A stretch of 64,000 nucleotides of DNA from G965220205 sp965220205 (GTDB taxonomy: Bacteria; Chloroflexota; Dehalococcoidia; Lucifugimonadales; Australimonadaceae). The notes beneath the pieces were generated by a model that saw only the letters and a program-made list of their open reading frames with translations, was not told where the DNA came from and did not search any database. Positions 59,169 through 64,000 of this stretch are shown here, piece after piece. Each line of letters begins with the position of its first letter. Position 1 is the stretch's first letter. The stretch covers positions 2,480,001 to 2,544,000 of the forward strand of contig OZ244812.1 in the NCBI GenBank assembly GCA_965220205.1, written 5' to 3'. The position numbers and the translations under genes were made by a program.

Positions 59169-60188
59169 CTAGGTCCGCGCGTAGCTGGGACGGGGCAACA
59201 CGACCTCCGCTCCGTTGCGGGCGCACTCCGCTGCGTACAGGTCGTAGACAGCTGGGTCCTCCTCCTCGTACTCGATCTGGTGCGTAGGCACCTCGCCGCC
59301 CCAGCGGCGCGGGTCGAGTTCGCCCAGCCGCACCGCCAGGTAGCGGGCCGGCTCGGGCCCCGTGTTGAAATGCTGGTGGTACTCCTGCTCCCGCGGGGAC
59401 AGCACGCTCCCGTCCTGCCAGTCCACCTTCTCCGCCTCCTCTCCCTCGCTCCACAGCAACGAGTAGCCCTGCCCGGAGAGCACGATGACGTGCGCCCCGA
59501 CGCCGTGCCGGTGCGCCTTCTTGTACAGCCCCGTCTCGAATTCGCTGCAGTGCATCGCCATCTGGTTGTTCGCCATCGCAAACACCCGGTGCACGTCGCG
59601 GGTCGCCCGCCTGCCGATCCGCTCGATCAGCGTGAACGAGCGGATGTCCGGAACGAAGTTCGATATCCACGTGTCGCGGCCCGTCTCCTCGCCGGAACCC
59701 GAGAAGTAGTCCTCCTCCCCGTCGTACCGGTCATCGAAGACGTACCGGTCATCGAAGACGAAGTTGCCGCTGCGAAACATATTCATCACCATCGGCGCGT
59801 TGGTCACAGTGAACAGCCGGGCCGGGTGGTCCCCCTGTCCGTTGAAGTGCTGGTAGTAGCAGTTTAGCGGCGGCGAGAAGACGCTCCCCCGCTGCCACTC
59901 CACCGTCCGCTTGGGGCTCCCCTCCTGCCACAGCGTCGTGGCCCCGCGGCCCTCCAACACGAACGTCACCGCCTCGAAGAGGTGATGCATGACCTCGGTC
60001 TGCGAGCGCGGCGCAATCTCGATGACGTGGGCGTCGTCGACCTGCTGGCCCGCGAGGTTCACGAACGCCCCGCGCTGCCCGACCCGCGCCCAGTCGCTCA
60101 GTTCGACCGTATACAGGTTCCCAACGTAGGCCCCCTGGTGGATCGGGATGCCTTCCCCCTGCTGCCACTGCTCGTATGCCGTCGCCAC
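59169..60188 (-). CDS. Cupin-domain (bicupin-like) protein
   Basis: 339 residues from a GTG at 60186-60188 with GGAGG 6 nt upstream; an upstream TTG (60224) is less likely. Two cupin-like halves are visible: HLFEAVTFVLEGRGATTLWQ with WQRGSVFSPPLNCYYQHFN, and KKAHRHGVGAHVIVLSGQG with WQDGSVLSPREQEYHQHFN. The second half has the His-x-His metal pattern; the first is weaker. A tandem 18-bp duplication encodes YVFDDRYVFDDRYDG near the middle. Related proteins in catabolic clusters are often annotated only as cupins. The role may be a dioxygenase or a sugar isomerase-like enzyme. It lies downstream of the repeat-rich gap before the Gfo/Idh gene. Confidence 0.8.
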   Translation of the reverse strand: MATAYEQWQQGEGIPIHQGAYVGNLYTVELSDWARVGQRGAFVNLAGQQVDDAHVIEIAPRSQTEVMHHLFEAVTFVLEGRGATTLWQEGSPKRTVEWQRGSVFSPPLNCYYQHFNGQGDHPARLFTVTNAPMVMNMFRSGNFVFDDRYVFDDRYDGEEDYFSGSGEETGRDTWISNFVPDIRSFTLIERIGRRATRDVHRVFAMANNQMAMHCSEFETGLYKKAHRHGVGAHVIVLSGQGYSLLWSEGEEAEKVDWQDGSVLSPREQEYHQHFNTGPEPARYLAVRLGELDPRRWGGEVPTHQIEYEEEDPAVYDLYAAECARNGAEVVLPRPSYART

Positions 60189-60552
60189 GTATCCCCTCCA
60201 GCTGGCCGGCCCCACGCCGCCCAATGTGTGTGTGATAGTTGTTGGATGCCAGTCCTAGAACCCCCTCAGTCTCGGCCTCTTCCTCCGGTCTAGCCCTCCT
60301 GCACCCGGTTCGGCCTCCTCCCCTCCCTGGGGGAGGATTGAGGAGGGGGGAACCACATAGTCTCGGGCTACGCAAGCGGCCTCCGTCCTCGGCCCTCCTC
60401 CCCCCTGGTTCGCCCTCCTGCCCCCGGTTCGGCTTCTCCCCCCTGGTTCGGCCTCCTCCCCCCCTGGGGGAGGATTGAGGAGGGGCCCCGCCCCACAATC
60501 TCAAGCCACGCCCGCCGTCTGCCCAGCCCCCCCTGGAGACGTCCCGCCCGGC
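60189..60552. repeat. Gap with two hairpin repeats and degenerate copies
   Basis: 60311-60355 and 60448-60490 are GGGGGAGGATTGAGGAGGGG hairpins. Between them, CCTCC, CCCTGGTTCGCC and CCCGGTTCGGC tracts look like decayed copies. No gene is seen in these 364 bp. Confidence 0.7.
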
Positions 60553-61596
60553 TCACGGCAACGGCATGTCCACCCAGCCCCCTTCCGCAAGCGAGCGGTG
60601 GGCAGCCTCCAGGAACTCGACGTTCTTCACGCCGTCGTGGAACGTGATCCCGCCGTGCGGCGCCGTCGACTCTCCGCGCACGAGACTGACGAAGTCCTCC
60701 TCCGCCTGCCACGACTCCGCGAACTCGTCGGGCACGGGCAGCTCCGCCAGCCCCGCGTCTCCCGCTCGACCCCCCTGTAAGCCGCTCTGACGGTTGTAGA
60801 CCAGCGTCCCCTCGTCGCCGTAGACCTCGACGCGCTCCTCCCCGAAGTGCGCGACGCCGCTCTGCACGCACGTCACCGCCTCGCCCCCCGGCATCTCGGC
60901 GATGACCGTGATCGCGTCTGGCATCTCGACCGTCACGGGCGGACCGCCGCCCTCGTCGGCCCGCTCCGGCGTGAACGCCGTCCCCCACGCAACGACCCGC
61001 CGCGGGTCGCCGAACCACGGCCGGAGCACATCCCAATCGATGCCCAGGTGGAGCGGGTTGATGGCGCCGAAGTTCCGGTGATCCTGCCGCCGGTGCAATG
61101 GCGCGCCGCCGTCGGCGTAGTTGTCCACGAAATAGTACGAGAACACCTGACGCAGGCGGCCCACGTAGCCGGTGTCCAGAAGGCGCTTCACGTAGCGGCG
61201 GCCCTTCAGGTACGAGCCCGACGGTACGAGCATCGCCTGCAAGCCCGTCTCCTCCGCCTTCGCCAGCATCGCGCGGGCGTCCCGCAGACTCGTCGCCATC
61301 CTCGTCTGGCAGAGGACGTGCTTGCCGGCGTCGAGCGCGGCCACGACGGCCTCCGCGTGGAAGTAGGGCTGCGTGCCGACGAACACCGCGTCGATGTCGT
61401 CGTTCGACAGCATGTCCCGCCAGTCGGCGAGCGCGATGGGAATCTCGAACTCCTCGGCGGCGCGTTGCGAGCTGGCCAGGCTGCGGTTGCCGACCGCAAC
61501 CAGCTCGACGCCCGGAATCTTGATGAAGCGCGGGAGCAGTTGGCGGCGGGTGAAGCCCCCGGCGCCGATGATGCCGATGCGAACGGGTTGTGCCAC
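60553..61596 (-). CDS. Gfo/Idh/MocA-family protein lacking the catalytic Lys motif
   Basis: 347 residues from a GTG at 61594-61596 with GAGGA upstream; a longer frame would include the adjacent repeats. The Rossmann motif is RIGIIGAGGFTRRQLLPRF. Where paralogues have E-K-P, it reads HVLCQTRMATSLRDARAM, without the Lys. The QGPHQ His motif is replaced by FGAINPLHLGIDWDVLR. It therefore belongs to a different subgroup than the other four and may have altered or lost oxidoreductase activity. It lies between the cupin gene and the fourth Rieske gene. Confidence 0.88.
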   Translation of the reverse strand: MAQPVRIGIIGAGGFTRRQLLPRFIKIPGVELVAVGNRSLASSQRAAEEFEIPIALADWRDMLSNDDIDAVFVGTQPYFHAEAVVAALDAGKHVLCQTRMATSLRDARAMLAKAEETGLQAMLVPSGSYLKGRRYVKRLLDTGYVGRLRQVFSYYFVDNYADGGAPLHRRQDHRNFGAINPLHLGIDWDVLRPWFGDPRRVVAWGTAFTPERADEGGGPPVTVEMPDAITVIAEMPGGEAVTCVQSGVAHFGEERVEVYGDEGTLVYNRQSGLQGGRAGDAGLAELPVPDEFAESWQAEEDFVSLVRGESTAPHGGITFHDGVKNVEFLEAAHRSLAEGGWVDMPLP

Positions 61597-61625
61597 GGTT
61601 GTCCTCAGCGAACCTCTGAATAGCT

Positions 61626-61790
61626 CCGTCCCATCCGTTCCCCTGAGCCTGTCGAAGGGGGTCCCACGGCCCCCTCCGTCATTCTCGTGCTTGACACGGG
61701 AATCCACGCCCCCGGCGACCCCAGCCCATCAGTCCCCATCCGTTCGCCCTGAGCCCGTCGAAGGGGGTCCCACGAACGGACTTGGCTGCT
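61626..61790. repeat. Cluster of dispersed repeats between the Gfo/Idh and Rieske genes
   Basis: 61626-61665 and 61725-61785 are CCTGAGCC(C/T)GTCGAAGGGGG repeats, separated by a CGTCATTCTCGTGCTTGACA repeat at 61671-61712. They fill almost the whole gap, and translate into the meaningless N-terminal extensions seen if upstream starts are used. Confidence 0.75.
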
Positions 61791-63019
61791 CAGTTGTACT
61801 GACGGGCGCCAAAGATCCCGAACCCGCCGCCGAAGTCCACGCGCTCCCCTGTGCTGACTGTCGCCACGTACTTCTCTTCCTCAGTGGGCACGTCCACGTA
61901 GGCAGCCTCTGCTGGGTCGCGGAACACGTTGATAGGCTCCCCGCCGTCCTGCACGATCTTCATCTGGTCGGCCAGCAGACGCCGGTAGAGGATCACGCCA
62001 CGGTCGGAGTCGCCAAGGTGCTCCGCCGAGCGGTCCATCAGCGGCCCCTGAGTCACCCACGCCATGACGTCCTGAGCGAGGTCGCGGTTCGTCGCCACGC
62101 GGAAGCGGTTCTTCTCCGTGTCGAACACGTCGCCAAGCCGCACCGGGACCGTCGCCGAGACCTCTTCCCCAGGCTGCGGCCGGCTCCCGCCGTAGGTCAG
62201 GTGCAGCGTGTGCGTATCGTCCATCGGCACCCGGAACTGGTAGCCGCCGCGCCCGCCGTGCCCGACCTTGAGGATGTTCGGGAACAGCACCGGGTGGCCG
62301 ACCCTCCAGGCCTCGTCCTCCTCCGTCTGACCCTCGAGGACGCGCCGCTTGATGATGCCGCGCTCGTAGACGTCGAATCCTATCTTCACGTGCCGCAGCA
62401 TCGTCTCGCCGCCCGGGCCCTGCTCGATCCGCTGCCCCTCCCGCTCCTGGTGGTACAACGTCTGGAGCGCGTGCAGATACTCCGTGTGGATCGGGTCCAC
62501 GGAGTTCTCCATCACCTGCACCCAGTTGCAGTTGAGCACCTGCACCGTGATCCGCCGTATCAGATCGTCGCGGACCAGGAAGTCCCAGTGGGGCAGCTCC
62601 GGGACCGGGGCCGGGCCGAGGTAGGCGAAGATGAGCCCGCCCACTTCCCGCACGGGGTACGCCGTGTTCTGCACGCGCTCCGTGAACGTGCTGCCGGTCG
62701 GCTCCGCGGGCTGTTCGAGGCAGCGGCCCTCCGCGTCCCAGAGCCACCCGTGGTACACGCAACGCAGACCGTGCTCCTCCGGGATTCCGTAGAGCAAGCT
62801 GATGCGGCGGTGAGGGCACGCCCGGCCCAGCAGGCCCAGGCCGCCCGACCGGTCCCGGTACAGCACCAGGTCCTCGCCCAGCAGCCGCACCTCTTTCGTC
62901 GGCTCGTTCTCCAGCTCGACGATGCCGGCGATCGGGTGCCAGTAGCGCCGCAGCAGCTGGCCCATCGCCGTGTCCGCCCCGACCTCCGTGAGAGCCTTGT
63001 TGTCCTCTGGACTGAGCAT
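61790..63019 (-). CDS. Rieske non-haem iron oxygenase, large subunit type (fourth copy)
   Basis: 409 residues from the ATG at 63017-63019 with GAGGAGG upstream; an extended frame has no site. The Rieske motif is CPHRR...CVYHGW (~70-93). The iron site has VMENSVDPIHTEYLH (bridging Asp, two His). The closing SDRGVILYRRLLADQMKIVQ DGGEP segment is shared with copies A and B, but the sequence is clearly distinct. It adds a fourth oxygenase of unknown substrate. The electron-transfer partners are not encoded here. Confidence 0.92.
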   Translation of the reverse strand: MLSPEDNKALTEVGADTAMGQLLRRYWHPIAGIVELENEPTKEVRLLGEDLVLYRDRSGGLGLLGRACPHRRISLLYGIPEEHGLRCVYHGWLWDAEGRCLEQPAEPTGSTFTERVQNTAYPVREVGGLIFAYLGPAPVPELPHWDFLVRDDLIRRITVQVLNCNWVQVMENSVDPIHTEYLHALQTLYHQEREGQRIEQGPGGETMLRHVKIGFDVYERGIIKRRVLEGQTEEDEAWRVGHPVLFPNILKVGHGGRGGYQFRVPMDDTHTLHLTYGGSRPQPGEEVSATVPVRLGDVFDTEKNRFRVATNRDLAQDVMAWVTQGPLMDRSAEHLGDSDRGVILYRRLLADQMKIVQDGGEPINVFRDPAEAAYVDVPTEEEKYVATVSTGERVDFGGGFGIFGARQYN

Positions 63020-63391
63020 CACACACCCTCCTCGCGTCACGGGAGTTCCATCGTCCGCCAACCGATTGCGACGATACCACGCAGGCGGCGCCTGTCAAAC
63101 GGTCGGCGTCCGTTGCCCTTCGAAGGCCCGCCGCCCCCTTCCCTCCGTCATTCTCGTGCTTGACACGGGAATCCACGGCTCTTCTGTCGTAACTATGACA
63201 TACGCCAGTTGCGTAATCATCACCCATCTCCTACCCTGGTCCCAACGAACCCAGCACCGACCGGCCCCCTCCAGTCTGCCCCCCTCCCGTCTGGCCTCCT
63301 CCCCACACCGCGGGGGGAGGATTGAGGCGGGGGCGAGGAGGGGAAAACCGCATCCGCCGAAGCCCCCGTCCGGCCCGTCCCCAGAGGAGGA
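63020..63391. repeat. Divergent gap with two dispersed repeats
   Basis: 63138-63177 is the CGTCATTCTCGTGCTTGACA repeat. 63292-63340 is a hairpin repeat with a longer stem (CCTCCTCCCC / GGGGGGAGGATTGAGG). The gap separates the fourth Rieske gene from the HTH gene. No coding frame is supported. Confidence 0.7.
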
Positions 63392-63793
63392 ATGAGACCA
63401 AATGAGACCGATAGAAAAGAGTGCGCCCTCTCACTCCGCCAGACCGCCGCTCTTCCCTATATCGCCTCTGAGCCCAACCTCTCCGAAGGCGCCCGGGCTG
63501 CACAGATCGCCAAGAGCACCCTCATGCGATGGATGCAAGAACCCGCCTTCCGTGCCGAGCTCGAACGCGTCCGCCGCAACATCAGCGACCTCGCGTTCTC
63601 CGAGCTCGAAGGGTTCACCCTCAAAGGCGTCATCCGTCTCGTCCAGCTCCTCGACCATCCCGACCCCAACGTCAGACACCGCGCCGCCAAGACCGTCCTC
63701 TCCACCTCCATCGCCGCGCGGCAGGATAAAGAGCTCCGCCGCCAGCTCGAGACCATCGACAACGCGCTCATCATGCTGAAAGCCCAACGATGA
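63392..63793 (+). CDS. HTH protein resembling phage terminase-small-subunit/phBC6A51-type homeodomain proteins
   Basis: 133 residues, ATG with GAGGAGG upstream. The start contains repeated ATGAGACC units (MRPNET). LSEGARAAQIAKSTLMRWM (~30-48) fits a helix-turn-helix, followed by helices (FRAELERVRRNISDLAFSEL, DPNVRHRAAKTVLSTSIAA). The end ELRRQLETIDNALIMLKAQR may be a coiled coil. Such domains are seen in phage terminase small subunits and in orphan DNA-binding proteins. The stop overlaps the next start (ATGA). A degraded copy of its 5' end lies at 20505-20651, so this is a repeated family with a mobile character (inference). Confidence 0.7.
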   Translation: MRPNETDRKECALSLRQTAALPYIASEPNLSEGARAAQIAKSTLMRWMQEPAFRAELERVRRNISDLAFSELEGFTLKGVIRLVQLLDHPDPNVRHRAAKTVLSTSIAARQDKELRRQLETIDNALIMLKAQR

Positions 63794-64000
63794 GGAACGC
63801 CGTCCGGCTCCTCGAACGCCGCCTCGCCTGCCTCGTCGCCCAGTCCGCCCTCGAACCCATCGTCCTCGACTACCTCGACCGGTGGCGCGCCGCCGTCGAT
63901 CAGGGCAACCCGCCTCCCGACGTCTTCGAACTCGTCCGCGCCGCGACCGCCCAACGCGTCCCCATGCTCAACGCCGGCGCCATCGTCTCCCTCATCGACC
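63790..64000 (+). CDS. Unknown protein, cut by window edge, coupled to the HTH gene
   Basis: 70 codons are visible from the ATG overlapping the preceding stop. MRNAVRLLERRLACLVAQSA, LEPIVLDYLDRWRAAVDQG and PDVFELVRAATAQRVP suggest a helical domain. No family was recognised. The overlap implies co-translation with the HTH protein, so they may act together. The C-terminal part lies outside the window. Confidence 0.7.
   Translation, partial: MRNAVRLLERRLACLVAQSALEPIVLDYLDRWRAAVDQGNPPPDVFELVRAATAQRVPMLNAGAIVSLID

Noticed and set aside
61373..63163. 596-codon plus-strand frame
   Set aside because: Antisense shadow of the Gfo/Idh and fourth Rieske genes, passing through dispersed repeats.

Overview
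The window is a GC-rich (roughly two-thirds G+C by eye) bacterial contig packed with catabolic enzymes. There are no rRNA or tRNA genes and no core informational genes. Rieske oxygenases, a luciferase-like flavin monooxygenase, many Gfo/Idh/MocA oxidoreductases, TIM-barrel amidohydrolases, hydantoinase-type HyuAB, and Thr/Pro-rich lipoprotein solute-binding proteins occur together. That mix is typical of uncultured Chloroflexota of the SAR202/Dehalococcoidia type. The assignment is inference from gene content; no phylogenetic marker is present.

Layout. 1-2.9 kb: minus-strand operon with a LigB-type extradiol dioxygenase, a TAXI-type binding protein and an M24 peptidase cut by the window edge. 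3.2-12.7 kb: two convergent ABC uptake cassettes (binding lipoprotein, fused two-domain permease, small paralogous envelope protein), neither with an ATPase gene, around a Gfo/Idh gene. 12.7-15.7 kb: two tandem Rieske oxygenases sharing a 527-bp identical block, plus a small unknown gene. 16-30 kb: VOC protein, a toxin-antitoxin remnant, 1-Cys peroxiredoxin, Gfo/Idh genes, three amidohydrolases, a 230-bp tandem array, a membrane protein and hyuBA. 30.4-33.9 kb: a more A/T-rich accessory island with a GNAT acetyltransferase and a 517-residue protein carrying a PD-(D/E)XK-nuclease-like motif, bounded by a degenerate direct repeat and littered with gene fragments. 34-40 kb: a third Rieske gene, a gentisate-dioxygenase-like cupin, an IS5-family insertion, a flavin monooxygenase and an isochorismatase-fold protein. 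40-42.3 kb: an unknown gene, a LicD-family gene and a selenoprotein. 42.4-57.4 kb: Gfo/Idh, class II aldolase, MFS transporter, ThDP enzyme, amidohydrolase, NTF2-like protein, MmgE/PrpD, two FAH-family enzymes, DUF4143 ATPase, second isochorismatase-fold protein, VapBC and amidase. 57.6-64 kb: a small unknown gene, a collagen-like lipoprotein, a cupin, Gfo/Idh, a fourth Rieske gene, and a two-gene unit beginning with an HTH protein that runs off the end.

The most notable finding is a selenoprotein at 41541-42284 (minus strand). A deiodinase/thioredoxin-fold frame is interrupted by one in-frame TGA exactly at the family's redox position (Sec-Pro-Pro-Cys). The TGA is followed by a bacterial SECIS-like hairpin with an AGGUC apical loop about 17 nt downstream.

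Functionally, the genes look like a substrate funnel. Uptake systems bring in organic solutes; Rieske, flavin and cupin or extradiol dioxygenases hydroxylate and open rings; FAH-family, amidohydrolase, amidase, HyuAB and aldolase enzymes process the products; Gfo/Idh proteins act on sugar- or polyol-like intermediates. Exact substrates cannot be read from sequence. The right half is also peppered with short hairpin-forming intergenic repeats, all in one orientation.
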